Part shown: positions 22,146 to 34,190 of the stretch, one piece after another | Numbering within the stretch: the first letter of the stretch is position 1 | Layout of the letters: each line of letters opens with the position of its first letter | NCBI GenBank assembly: GCA_917880885.1 | Contig: OU862920.1 | Coordinates: 1,178,001-1,242,000 of the forward strand | Reading direction: 5' to 3' | DNA length: 64,000 nucleotides | Source: Limnephilus marmoratus | Taxonomy: Eukaryota > Arthropoda > Insecta > Trichoptera > Limnephilidae | The notes under the pieces: generated by a model | Databases searched by the model: none | What the model was told of the DNA's origin: nothing | What the model saw: the letters and a program-made list of their open reading frames with translations, nothing else | Position numbers and translations under genes: made by a program

Positions 22146-22189
22146 TAACATCTTAAATAAAAAACTTAGCAAAATTTCAAAAAAATAAA

Positions 22190-23629
22190 TATATATATAA
22201 TTCTAATAATATTATTGTAGATGGAGACGAGGGTATATTTAGAAATTTCAAAATTCAAAGTATGAAAGGGGATGAGGTTTATAAATATTTAGGATACCCG
22301 CAATCGAATAGATTAGATCACACTAGTATTAAAAATGATATTAGGATTAAATTTCAAACTAGGATCAGAAAAATTTTAAAATGCAATCTATCTGCTAAAA
22401 ATTTAGTAAAAGCAATAAATACTTGGGCAATACCTCTACTAACGTACTCATTTGGCATAATTAAATGGTCCAATACAGATTTAGATAGTTTAGAACGACT
22501 AATTAGAACTACGTTAACAAAATTTAATTGCCATCATCCAAATTCAGCTATAGAACGAATTAATTTACCTAGAAATTTAGGAGGTAGAGGTGTAGTCAAA
22601 ATAACATCTTTGAAACACAATCAGGTAGAAATGCTTAGAAATTTTTTCCATAGGAAAGCTAATAGCTCAGAAATGCACAAAATAATTTGCAAGGCAGATA
22701 GAAATATTACACCTTTAAATTTATATGACGAGAATGCCAACATTCTTATAAATACTAACCAGGAATTATTAGATTCCTGGTCAAATAAAATTATTCACGC
22801 AAAACACTTCAATTATCTCAACCAAACGTATGTTGACAAACTTTCGTCAAACAAATGGTTGAGTATTGGAGAGTTGAGCGCAGAAATAGAAGGATTTATG
22901 CTTGCCATTCAAGATAGAGTCATTAATACTAAAAATTATAGAAAGCATATAATCAAAGATATAAATCAAATTGATGATTTATGTAGAAAATGTTTGGCTT
23001 TTCCCGAAACTATAGAACATATTATATCGGGATGTTCTATATTAGCGCCTTCCGAGTATACATTTAGGCACAATCAGGTTTTAAAAATAATTCACCAAAG
23101 TTTGGTAATTAAACATAACTTGATTGACTGCCGTAATATCGTACCATATTATGAATATGAACCAAATTCATTTTTAGAAAATGAATTTTATAAAATATAT
23201 TATGATAAAACTATACTAACAGACAGAACAATTAGTCATAATAGACCTGATATAGTTTTACATGACAAAATTAAAAAAATAACTTATATCATTGATGTAG
23301 CTATTCCAAATTCCTGTAATATTCAAAAAACTATTTCTGAAAAAATAAGAAAATACACAGATTTAGGAAATGAGATTAAAAGAATTTGGCATTCTCGGAC
23401 TATAAAAATATTGCCATTTGTTATTTCGGCCACTGGCATAATACCTAGGAATCTGATTCAAAATTTAAGCATATTAGATTTGTCAAAGAATTTGTATATA
23501 AAAATGCAAAAATCAGTCATTTTAAATACATGTAGGATTACAAAGGATTTTTTAAATATTTATATTGAGGGATCGGTAGGATTTATAGGTTCAATTAGAA
23601 ATGCCACAGAGCCGAACCCTCTGATATGA
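22190..23629 (+). pseudogene. R4/Dong-like LINE: RT C-terminus, CCHC and restriction-like endonuclease
   Basis: An uninterrupted 455-codon frame from 22262 (open from about 22190). It starts in the RT thumb (FKIQSMKGDEVYKYLGYPQ) and continues with LPRNLGGRGVV. A zinc-binding segment CRKCLAFPETIEHIISGC (CCHC spacing) is near residues 242-259. A restriction-like endonuclease core RPDIVLHDK...YIIDVAIPNS (the PD...D pattern) lies near residues 324-350, then EKIRKYTDLGNEIKRIW. This is the C-terminal half of LINEs that carry one ORF and a restriction-like nuclease. The RT catalytic residues are absent, so it is 5' truncated, although the remaining frame is intact. The 3'UTR ends in a T/A-rich zone near 23800. 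Confidence 0.8.
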
Positions 23630-23869
23630 AAATATCTGGATTCGGTGAATTATATTCCCATTTGGTCTCTAGTAGGTTGACATGTTGTTCTTGTATTTAT
23701 AATACTTATATAGTGCAATTGCATAGCGTGGGTTGACTAGATGATCATTTGGGGAAGTGTGTGAAAGGGTTTAGTTTTTCCTTCTTTTTTTCCTTTTTTT
23801 TTTTTTTTGGGGAAATATAACCCGGACATTTAAATCTGGTGCATAAAGAATGGCGTAAAATTTTGTATA

Positions 23870-24610
23870 TTACTAGTTTTTCAGTTCAATGTTGCATAAA
23901 TCTCCCTTTAAATATTAAACCAATTATTAAAATACAGTTCAACATTGTAGTAAAGTTAATTAACTGTAGATAACTGTATATTAATAATTTTTCAGTTCAA
24001 TGTTGCAAAAATCTCCCTTCTAATATTAAACCAAATTTTTATACAAGAAATAATATCGGTAATTTTTAGAGAAATACTAAAGATAAAGACCATAAATTGA
24101 CTAATTCCGGATTGTATAAACTCAAATGTAATGATTGTCTCTCATTTTATATTGAAATCAGAATCAAAGAACATTTAAGGTGTCGTAATAATAATAATTT
24201 TTTTGAGTTCGCTAACCATATCATTGAAAATAACCATAGTTTTGAAAAAAATGCGGGGATAAATATTCTTCATATTAATCATAAAGGAAAACGTTTAGAT
24301 AACTTAGAAGCCTTGGAAATTAAAAAAATCCCTTAAAAATAATGAATCTATTATCAATAAACAAAAAATATTGTCTTATAGCCCAATCATGGATATGTTC
24401 CCTATACCCACCCACTCTTTAGTAATACCTAGCAACGGCTCCACCCCTACCGTAATAATACATTGTTCCCATCCATATTTCATAACTGTCAAATCAGTAT
24501 ACGCTTGCCCTGAAGAAGGAACGGTCTTTCCGAAACCGGTCGGCTTTACTCAAATATACAAGTGGTTCAAACAAAGTAACACTGTTTCATTTATCTACAA
24601 TGGATAACCA
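23870..24610 (+). pseudogene. Penelope-like element 3' part: GIY-YIG remnant and terminal hammerhead-like end (family D)
   Basis: The frame at 24097-24336 reads NSGLYKLKCNDCLSFYIE, then FANHIIENNHSFEK and ILHINHKGKRLDNLEALEI. This is the C-terminal GIY-YIG endonuclease region of Penelope-like proteins; the usual YIGQTxR segment is damaged. Upstream, a block with TTTTTCAGTTCAATGTTGCA is duplicated (23878 and 23990). Downstream lies a noncoding end with CTGAAGA at 24510-24516, a GGAA/TTCC hairpin, GAAA at 24532-24535 and ACCGGT, a hammerhead-like arrangement. Confidence 0.6.
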
Positions 24611-26007
24611 GAAAGTTATAGCTACATTCAAAAGTATAAGATTTTGAATTTTAAAGCAGTTTTTATAGGCCTGATACTTTATTTTTTCGGGGCTTATGAA
24701 AAGACTAATAAAAAAACATTATTATTTCAAAGGCAAAAAATATGTGTTCTACTCGTAGTATTTAATTAAAGCGTCGATGACACGTGGCGAGTTTACAAGC
24801 TACTATCTGGCAAATTCACTATCTGTTAGTAAACTCGCCCATCATCGTGTTACTTGCTAACTGGCAGTGACTAGCAGATTCTTGACAATCTACGAAAAAA
24901 AGTTGAAAGGTCGTCAACTTTACTCGCCTACACGCTTGCTCCGCTTGCTCGTGATTGGTTTATTTATGATTTATTTATTTATGTTTCCAACATGGCTTCC
25001 GATAAACAGCTGATTTCGATTGTCAAACATTTTGAAGAATTAGTTCACGCAGGCGTCGTTATTCTTGTTACTGGCGCTAGCAGCGGCCTCAGTTTCCTAC
25101 ACTTCTGAACGAGTGGACAGTTTTGTGTGTCATCACGACAATCTCACTTGCCGATTTACCCGCTTTTAAACTTAGTAGATAGTTTTACAAAAACACAGTT
25201 AATACAAAGGTGGTGCAGCACCACCTTAATATCAACAGTGTTTTGGTAAAACCGTTCAAGCCACATATTTGGGAATGTTACTTTTCAGTGTTTTCATGTA
25301 GAATGGTTGTCGAAGTACAAATAATTTTAGCTTATTAGGGCATTTTTAATACTAAAACTAATCGTACTCTTAATTTTTTAAAAAGATTTTTTCAAGAAAA
25401 ATCATCAATAAAATTACTCAACCCTAAATTATAACTAGAATTGCGATATTTTAGACACCGTGAAGCTATATTTGAATTGAAAATTATACACATCAACTTA
25501 TCCTTGAGTTGGAAGTTAAAAAAAAAACAAAGAGGAAAACTGAACGGAAAATGATTTCCCCGTTACTATAGAATAAAACCCACTTTTTCTTGTAATTTTT
25601 TCATTAATAAATACAACATTTTATATAACGAAAATTGTCAAAATAACCGTTAACAAGATTTTTTCTTATGTCATTATTGCCCTGACCATCATTTTCAGGA
25701 AAATGTCCAGCGTTAATTTATTGGATGGTGGCAAGCAAAGTCTGGTGGTTCCGTGATATTGTTGTTAGTGCATCTGTTAGGCGACCCCTAGACGCTAGAC
25801 GCTACAATAACATTGTACAATATATTTTTGAAAGGCGCTTAGAATCCATAAACAAACTGCTCAATGTTTTCGAGTTGATAAAATGAAAAATTGAAAAAAT
25901 ATTGTGCAATACTGACCCTACACGATGCAATGGAAAAATATGGTACAATTAAAATTAAACTCGCTGTGTTCAGTCATTGAGCAATCTTCAATATTAACCC
26001 TAAACGG
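24611..26007. other. No gene called; one 38-codon ORF
   Basis: An ATG ORF at 24992-25108 (38 codons) contains VVILVTGASSG, which looks like a Rossmann-fold glycine motif of short-chain dehydrogenases. Nothing else of such a protein follows, so I treat it as coincidence. Inverted arms with GGCGAGTTTAC occur at about 24785 and 24828. Confidence 0.4.
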
Positions 26008-26403
26008 TCAATAATATTGCACTATTCTTAATATTGAGCAATATAATTGATCGTCTAGGTCCGCCTTATGCAAGACCGCTGTAGCAACGATGACGGTTTC
26101 CACTCTTGTAGCAGTAATTCTCAATTTCATCCCTACTGCGGGAAAACGCCTTTTCCATATCCCGAAAGTTCTTTCTAGCATATTTCTTGTCCTAAACTGG
26201 CTTTTGTATAAATGTTCAGCGTCAGAAACATGGTTTTCCAGTGGGGTCAATAAATATGGATTTAGCGCATAACCACGATGCCAACTAGACGTCTGGCTCC
26301 ATAGCTCCTGAACCTTAATTCCTTTAATTCTGGAGTTATTGGAAGTTATGGAACCTGTTAATTTTGCTACGGTGATAGGTATTTTGCAGTTGGCATCCAC
26401 CAC
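26008..26403 (-). pseudogene. HARBI1-type (PIF/Harbinger) transposase, C-terminal part
   Basis: Reads VVDANCKIPITVAKL, then RGYALNPYLLTPLENHVSDA, FRTRNMLERTFGIWKRRFP and VGMKLRITATRVETVIVATA. This is the C-terminal half of the DDE_Tnp_4 nuclease of HARBI1-like proteins. The glutamate of RNMLERTFG is the expected third catalytic residue. The usual GDSGY has become WHRGY, so an expected aspartate-containing motif is lost. Immediately upstream in gene order lies the 227-bp array built from the preceding part of the same gene. No N-terminal domain or element ends were found. Confidence 0.8.
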
Positions 26404-29400
26404 TCTTTACATAAAAAGTACTAGATATCCTTTCCTGGAGGAAGTAATAGTGCTTCCTCCAGGAGAGGGAATTCCTACATGGGTGCAGTCGGTGCCGCCA
26501 GTTGTGTTGGGAAATCGAGCAATGTTGAATTTCATTATCCGTTTGTGGAAAGATTATATATTGTGGCCGGAGTCGGGTTATCGCTCTGCTAACACTGTCT
26601 ATTGTATGCGAGGCAGTTGGCATCCACCACTCTTTACACGAAAAGTACTAGATATCCTTTCCTGGAGGAAGTAATAGTATTCCTCCAGGAGAGGGAATTC
26701 CTACATGGGTGCAGTCGGTGCCACCAGTTGTGTTGGGAAATCGAGCAATGTTGAATTTCATTATCCGTTTGTGGAAAGATTATATATTGTGGCCGGAGTC
26801 GGGTTATCGCTCTGCTAACACTGTCTATTGTATGCGAGGCAGTTGGCATCCACCACTCTTTACACGAAAAGTACTAGATATCCTTTCCTGGAGGATGTAA
26901 TAGTGCTTCATCCAGGAGAGGGAATTCCTACATGGGTGCAGTCGGTGCCGCCAGTTGTGTTGGGAAATCGAGCAGTGTTGAATTTCATTATCCGTTTGTG
27001 GAAAGATTATATATTGTGGCCGGAGTCGGGTTATCGCTCTGCTAACACTGTCTATTGTATGCGAGACAGTTGGCATCCACCACTCTTTACACGAAAAGTA
27101 CTAGATATCCTTTCCTGGAGGAAGTAATAGTGCTTCCTCCAGGAGAGGGAATTCCTACATGGGTGCAGTCGGTGCCACCAGTTGTGTTGGGAAATCGAGC
27201 AATGTTGAATTTCATTATCCGTTTGTGGAAAGATTATATATTGTAGCCGGAGTCGGGTTATCGCTCTGTTAACACTGTCTATTGTATGCGAGGCAGTTGG
27301 CATCCACCACTCTATACACGAAAAGTACTAGATATCCTTTCCTGGAGGAAGTAATAGTATTCCTCCAGGAGAGAGAATTCCTACATGGGTGCAGTCGGTG
27401 CCACCAGTTGTGTTGGGAAATCGAGCAATGTTGAATTTCATTATCCGTTTGTGGAAAGATTATATATTGTGGCCGGAGTCGGGTTATCGCTCTGCTAACA
27501 CTGTCTATTGTATGCGAGGCAGTTGGCATCCACCACTCTTTACACGAAAAGTACTAGATATCCTTTCCTGGAGGAAGTAATAGTGCTTCCTCCAGGAGAG
27601 GGAATTCCTACATGGGTGCAGTCGGTGCCGCCAGTTGTGTTGGGAAATCGAGCAATGTTGAATTTCATTATCCGTTTGTGGAAAGATTATATATTGTGGC
27701 CGGAGTCGGGTTATCGCTCTGCTAATACTGTCTATTGTATGCGAGGCAGTTGGCATCCACCACTCTTTACACGAAAAGTACTAGATATCCTTTCCTGGAG
27801 GAAGTAATAGTGCTTCATCCAGGAGAGGGAATTCCTACATGGGTGCAGTCGGTGCCGCCAGTTGTGTTGGGAAATCGAGCAATGTTGAATTTCATTATCC
27901 GTTTGTGGAAAGATTATATATTGTGGCCGGAGTCGGGTTATCGCTCTGCTAACACTGTCTATTGTATGCGAGGCAGTTGGCATCCACCACTCTTTACACG
28001 AAAAGTACTAGATATCCTTTCCTGGAGGAAGTAATAGTGCTTCCTCCAGGAGAGGGAATTCCTACATGGGTGCAGTCTGTGCCACCAGTTGTGTTGGGAA
28101 ATCGAGCAATGTTGAATTTCATTATCCGTTTGTGGAAAGATTATATATTGTGGCCGGAGTCGGGTTATCGCTCTGTTAACACTGTCTATTGTATGCGAGG
28201 CAGTTGGCATCCACCACTCTTTACACGAAAAGTACTAGATATCCTTTCCTGGAGGAAGTTATAGTATTCCTCCAGGAGAGGGAATTCCTACATGGGTGCA
28301 GTCGGTGCCGCCAGTTGTGTTGGGAAATCGAGCAATGTTGAATTTCATTATCCGTTTGTGGAAAGATTATATATTGTGGCCGGAGTCGGGTTATCGCTCT
28401 GCTAACACTGTCTATTGTATGCGAGGCAGTTGGCATCCACCACTCTTTACACGAAAAGTACTAGATATCCTTTCCTGGAGGAAGTAATAGTGCTTCCTCC
28501 AGGAGAGGGAATTCCTACATGGGTGCAGTCGGTGCCGCCAGTTGTGTTGGGAAATCGAGCAATGTTGAATTTCATTATCCGTTTGTGGAAAGATTATATA
28601 TTGTGGCCGGAGTCGGGTTATCGCTCTGCTAACACTGTCTATTGTATGCGAGGCAGTTGGCATCCACCACTCTTTACACGAAAAGTACTAGATATCCTTT
28701 CCTGGAGGAAGTAATAGTGCTTCCTCCAGGAGAGGGAATTCCTACATGGGTGCAGTCGGTGCCGCCAGTTGTGTTGGGAAATCGAGCAATGTTGAATTTC
28801 ATTATCCGTTTGTGGAAAGATTATATATTGTGGCCGGAGTCGGGTTATCGCTCTGCTAACACTGTCTATTGTATGCGAGGCAGTTGGCATCCACCACTCT
28901 TTACACGAAAAGTACTAGATATCCTTTCCTGGAGGAAGTAATAGTGCTTCCTCCAGGAGAGGGAATTCCTACATGGGTGCAGTCGGTGCCGCCAGTTGTG
29001 TTGGGAAATCGAGCAATGTTGAATTTCATTATCCGTTTGTGGAAAGATTATATATTGTGGCCGGAGTCGGGTTATCGCTCTGCTAACACTGTCTATTGTA
29101 TGCGAGGCAGTTGGCATCCACCACTCTTTACACGAAAAGTACTAGATATCCTTTCCTGGAGGATGTAATAGTGCTTCATCCAGGAGAGGGAATTCCTACA
29201 TGGGTGCAGTCGGTGCCGCCAGTTGTGTTGGGAAATCGAGCAGTGTTGAATTTCATTATCCGTTTGTGGAAAGATTATATATTGTGGCCGGAGTCGGGTT
29301 ATCGCTCTGCTAACACTGTCTATTGTATGCGAGACAGTTGGCATCCACCACTCTTTACACGAAAAGTACTAGATATCCTTTCCTGGAGGAAGTAATAGTG

Positions 29401-31605
29401 CTTCCTCCAGGAGAGGGAATTCCTACATGGGTGCAGTCGGTGCCACCAGTTGTGTTGGGAAATCGAGCAATGTTGAATTTCATTATCCGTTTGTGGAAAG
29501 ATTATATATTGTAGCCGGAGTCGGGTTATCGCTCTGTTAACACTGTCTATTGTATGCGAGGCAGTTGGCATCCACCACTCTATACACGAAAAGTACTAGA
29601 TATCCTTTCCTGGAGGAAGTAATAGTATTCCTCCAGGAGAGAGAATTCCTACATGGGTGCAGTCGGTGCCACCAGTTGTGTTGGGAAATCGAGCAATGTT
29701 GAATTTCATTATCCGTTTGTGGAAAGATTATATATTGTGGCCGGAGTCGGGTTATCGCTCTGCTAACACTGTCTATTGTATGCGAGGCAGTTGGCATCCA
29801 CCACTCTTTACACGAAAAGTACTAGATATCCTTTCCTGGAGGAAGTAATAGTGCTTCCTCCAGGAGAGGGAATTCCTACATGGGTGCAGTCGGTGCCGCC
29901 AGTTGTGTTGGGAAATCGAGCAATGTTGAATTTCATTATCCGTTTGTGGAAAGATTATATATTGTGGCCGGAGTCGGGTTATCGCTCTGCTAATACTGTC
30001 TATTGTATGCGAGGCAGTTGGCATCCACCACTCTTTACACGAAAAGTACTAGATATCCTTTCCTGGAGGAAGTAATAGTGCTTCATCCAGGAGAGGGAAT
30101 TCCTACATGGGTGCAGTCGGTGCCGCCAGTTGTGTTGGGAAATCGAGCAATGTTGAATTTCATTATCCGTTTGTGGAAAGATTATATATTGTGGCCGGAG
30201 TCGGGTTATCGCTCTGCTAACACTGTCTATTGTATGCGAGGCAGTTGGCATCCACCACTCTTTACACGAAAAGTACTAGATATCCTTTCCTGGAGGAAGT
30301 AATAGTGCTTCCTCCAGGAGAGGGAATTCCTACATGGGTGCAGTCTGTGCCACCAGTTGTGTTGGGAAATCGAGCAATGTTGAATTTCATTATCCGTTTG
30401 TGGAAAGATTATATATTGTGGCCGGAGTCGGGTTATCGCTCTGTTAACACTGTCTATTGTATGCGAGGCAGTTGGCATCCACCACTCTTTACACGAAAAG
30501 TACTAGATATCCTTTCCTGGAGGAAGTTATAGTATTCCTCCAGGAGAGGGAATTCCTACATGGGTGCAGTCGGTGCCGCCAGTTGTGTTGGGAAATCGAG
30601 CAATGTTGAATTTCATTATCCGTTTGTGGAAAGATTATATATTGTGGCCGGAGTCGGGTTATCGCTCTGCTAACACTGTCTATTGTATGCGAGGCAGTTG
30701 GCATCCACCACTCTTTACACGAAAAGTACTAGATATCCTTTCCTGGAGGAAGTAATAGTGCTTCCTCCAGGAGAGGGAATTCCTACATGGGTGCAGTCGG
30801 TGCCGCCAGTTGTGTTGGGAAATCGAGCAATGTTGAATTTCATTATCCGTTTGTGGAAAGATTATATATTGTGGCCGGAGTCGGGTTATCGCTCTGCTAA
30901 CACTGTCTATTGTATGCGAGGCAGTTGGCATCCACCACTCTTTACACGAAAAGTACTAGATATCCTTTCCTGGAGGAAGTAATAGTGCTTCCTCCAGGAG
31001 AGGGAATTCCTACATGGGTGCAGTCGGTGCCGCCAGTTGTGTTGGGAAATCGAGCAATGTTGAATTTCATTATCCGTTTGTGGAAAGATTATATATTGTG
31101 GCCGGAGTCGGGTTATCGCTCTGCTAACACTGTCTATTGTATGCGAGGCAGTTGGCATCCACCACTCTTTACACGAAAAGTACTAGATATCCTTTCCTGG
31201 AGGAAGTAATAGTGCTTCCTCCAGGAGAGGGAATTCCTACATGGGTGCAGTCGGTGCCGCCAGTTGTGTTGGGAAATCGAGCAATGTTGAATTTCATTAT
31301 CCGTTTGTGGAAAGATTATATATTGTGGCCGGAGTCGGGTTATCGCTCTGCTAACACTGTCTATTGTATGCGAGGCAGTTGGCATCCACCACTCTTTACA
31401 CGAAAAGTACTAGATATCCTTTCCTGGAGGAAGTAATAGTGCTTCCTCCAGGAGAGGGAATTCCTACATGGGTGCAGTCGGTGCCGCCAGTTGTGTTGGG
31501 AAATCGAGCAATGTTGAATTTCATTATCCGTTTGTGGAAAGATTATATGTTGTGGCCGGAGTCGGGTTATCGCTCTGCTAACACTGTCTATTGTATGCGA
31601 GACAT
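26384..31605. repeat. ~227-bp satellite array derived from a HARBI1 gene segment, ~23 copies
   Basis: About 23 head-to-tail units, each marked by CTAGATATCCTTTCCTGGAG. Units are 224-227 bp; the short ones have TATTCCTCC in place of TGCTTCCTCC. On the minus strand one frame gives AITRLRPQYIIFPQTDNEIQ and another gives IARFPNTTGGTDCTHVGIPS, then SRKGYLVLFV and VVDANC. These are consecutive HARBI1 motifs, including the DCTH that holds the first catalytic aspartate. The two frames are out of phase within a unit, and 227 is not divisible by three, so the array is not a translated repeat. Variants repeat with a 2,268-bp period. Confidence 0.92.
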
Positions 31606-32549
31606 ATTTTTATGCGTCTTACTTACAGTACTTTTACGTCTCTTGTACATCTTTGGGTCATTGCGTTCTTTAAAATTGTTGCATTAAAATGCAATGTTAT
31701 AAGAACCTGATCCACTGCACAAAAAGCATGATTTCTGAAAGGCCAAAAAATATGTTGTTTGAAAAATTATTTTGGCAGATATATACAATATAGAGTAACT
31801 AAACTAAGTAACTATGCTAGTATACATTATCAAGAGAATTGTAGGTTCATAAGTTTGATTAAACATACTTGTTTGTGGATTTTGTGATGTCATTGGCAAT
31901 GAGTATAGTTTGTTGCCTAAACATACTTTTTTGACATCCGAAATCTGGTGATAAAATCCATCTCATCCCACAAAAAAATGATCGGTTCGTGATTTGAATT
32001 CTTTCTTTTTCCTAATTCTCATTTATTCTAAAAAACCCGAGTTGTCGGACATTTTGATTTTCATTTCTTGGTGACGGATGACAGCTTTAAACCAAAATCT
32101 CTCTTTTAAATTAATATCAACATAGCTGAGTTAAATACAAAGTAACTATTATGTAATAATTTATTTAACTTTTATTTCAACGAAATTTAAACAACCCGTT
32201 TATGCAGGAAAGGATAAAAAAAGTTACTTATATTTAACTTTAACTAAAAGTAAGTTTAAACTTTTTTTCGATGCAACCGCCCTAAATCACAAAAATCCGT
32301 TTACAGTTGAATGGTGGCGCAGATGAATGACGACAGTGTAATTATAATTTCCTCTGTCCATATTGAATTAAAGCAAATCGTTACACTTTCTCCAAATGTC
32401 TCCACAATGAGGTTTTGGTGCCAAATCTCGGATATGGCAGTGGAATCGATCAACACCCAAATGAATTGTAACAAACAATAAGTGAAATAATTTTAAAACA
32501 GTCACTTTGTATAGTGCTAATCATTATTTCAACTTGGCACTACGGAAAA
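31606..32549. other. No gene recognised
   Basis: AT-rich flank of the satellite. I searched for the N-terminal part of the HARBI1 gene expected here and did not recognise it. Confidence 0.45.
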
Positions 32550-32552
32550 ACA

Positions 32553-33170
32553 ATCAGAGTATGCAATTCACACGCGGTAGAAGTGAAACCTTCAGAAAAC
32601 TAAACTTCGAGGGAATGAGACAAATGCAGAATATTAGGAGTAGAATAAATCTTGGGTTTATTTATTATAATATTGTTACCAAGTTTAAAAAGTATTTTAC
32701 ATTTTATTCTACGAAGCACGACTCAAAGTGGAGGCCAACAGGCTACGTAGCACGCACAAAGAGGGCACTTTGTGTATACTTAGTCTATCTCATTCTCTCG
32801 CAGGCTAAATCCTGTAGATGTGTGTGGTGGTTTTTATTTTTGTGGAGCTCGTTTCCGATAATTTAAAAGTTCCATAAATTCCTTCAGAAAACAACAAAAC
32901 TTCGAGGGAATGAGACAAATGCAGAATATTAGGAGTAGAATAAATCTTGGGTTTATTTATTATAATATTGTTACCAAGTTTTAAAAGTATTTTACATTTT
33001 ATTCTACGAAGCACGACTCAAAGTGGAGGCCAACAGGCTACGTAGCACAAAGAGGGCACTTTGTGTATACTTAGTCTATCTCATTCTCTCGCAGGCTAAA
33101 TCCTGTAGATGTATGTGGTTGTTTTTATTTTTGTGGCGCTCGTTTCCGATAATTTAAAAGTTCCATAAAA
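32553..33170 (-). mobile_element. R1 repeat with an internal ~290-bp tandem duplication
   Basis: The R1 start CAATTCACACGCGGTAGAAG is at 32562. The segment from CCTTCAGAAAAC (32590) to TTTAAAAGTTCCATAAA is repeated from about 32880 with few differences. Each copy contains GAATATTAGGAGTAGAATAA, GTGGAGGCCAACAGGCTACG and TCATTCTCTCGCAGGC. Confidence 0.65.
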
Positions 33171-33424
33171 GTTTTACCAACTAGTTTAGAACATCCGCCC
33201 ACAGTCCCATCTTACCTCGTAAATGTCCAATGATAGTGGTTGCATGGTGACGTGATTTAATTTTAAATGTATTTTTCATGTTTCTTTGTTTCGATTCTTC
33301 AGCTAAAAGGGATTATTATATTATTTGATCCATACAGTACACAAAGCAATGGTCTCTTTAAAATGATTTAACTCTAGATCTCTTCCTAGTTAATATGATG
33401 TTCAATTAAATAACCACAACAAAC

Positions 33425-33712
33425 TCGAAATTCTGCATGGGCATGTAGAGCGAATGAACGAGGAAAGGAGTGTAAGGATATGACGCAAATGTGAATGGAA
33501 GAAGAAGTCGGGGACGCCCGAGGAAGGCATGGCACGACCAAGTGAATCAGATACTTGAGTCGGGCCATGTGAAAAGTCGGAATAATAGAAGAGCATGTAT
33601 GAGACGATGTATGAATGTGAACGAGGCAATGAGTGTGTGCCAAGATCGAGTTGTTTGGCGGTCCGTCCTCTCTGCCTACCCCTGCGGGGAAACGGCGTGA
33701 TGATTAGTTAGT
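33425..33712 (+). pseudogene. LINE C-terminal remnant
   Basis: Frames read ILHGHVERMNEERSV, then RRSRGRPRKAWHDQVNQIL and CQDRVVWRSVLSAYPC. This is the familiar GHVERM...GRPRxxWxDQV...DRxxWR tail of LINE reverse transcriptases. There is at least one frame change at about 33480. It is followed by TTAGTTAGTTAG. Confidence 0.65.
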
Positions 33713-33754
33713 TAGAATTAACGTAACTGGCTCACAAATAAGATTTATAATTAC

Positions 33755-33925
33755 TAGAAACTTACATCTAAGACTTTTACCTAGTAACTTACGTCCAAGA
33801 CGTGACTTACCTCTAAGACTTATACCTGGTGACTTACATCCAAGACTTATAGCTAGTGACTTACTTCTAAGACTTATGACTAGTGACTTATGACTAAGAC
33901 TTATAAGAGCTGACTTGTGAGTGAC
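33755..33925. repeat. ~27-bp minisatellite related to a LINE 3'UTR
   Basis: About six degenerate units of ACTTACATCTAAGACTTATA plus CCTAGTG. The L2-like LINE 3'UTRs at 14785 and 43210 contain a single or double version, ACTTACAACTAAGACTTATA followed by CACTAGTGACTTA. Confidence 0.7.
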
Positions 33926-33989
33926 TAGTTTCCGCACACCGTGTACAGACTGACTTCCTAAAATTTCCTTCATAAATATTCCTTGGTTG

Positions 33990-34190
33990 TGGTCTCATGA
34001 TCTTCTTGTCAATGCAGGTTTGCGATTGCCTCGACGACTTCTGACATCCACTTTCGTGTCAATTCGCTCCGCTGTTCTCTCGTGCGGCATCCGCTCCATG
34101 CGACCAAACCATATTAGCATCCCTTCTTTACTTTCTCCATACTGTTTTACATGATCGACTCGGTGGAATGTTTCTGGTGAGACAACCTCT
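33990..34190 (-). pseudogene. LINE RT C-terminal remnant
   Basis: The minus strand reads MLIWFGRMERMPHERTAERI, then KVDVRSRRGNRKPALTRRS. This is the same WFGHVERM-type tail as at 33425 but from a different copy in opposite orientation. Confidence 0.6.

Noticed and set aside
24992..25108. VVILVTGASSG motif suggesting a short-chain dehydrogenase
   Set aside because: A 38-codon frame with nothing else of the fold on either side; splice-linked exons could not be found.
26384..31605. CRISPR-like direct repeats
   Set aside because: Units are contiguous and ~227 bp with no unique spacers, in eukaryotic DNA derived from a transposase gene.
26339..31687. Dozens of 63-107 codon frames on both strands of the satellite
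   Set aside because: They repeat with the 227-bp unit, and the unit length is not a multiple of three. Only the minus-strand pieces make sense, as HARBI1 fragments in two different frames.
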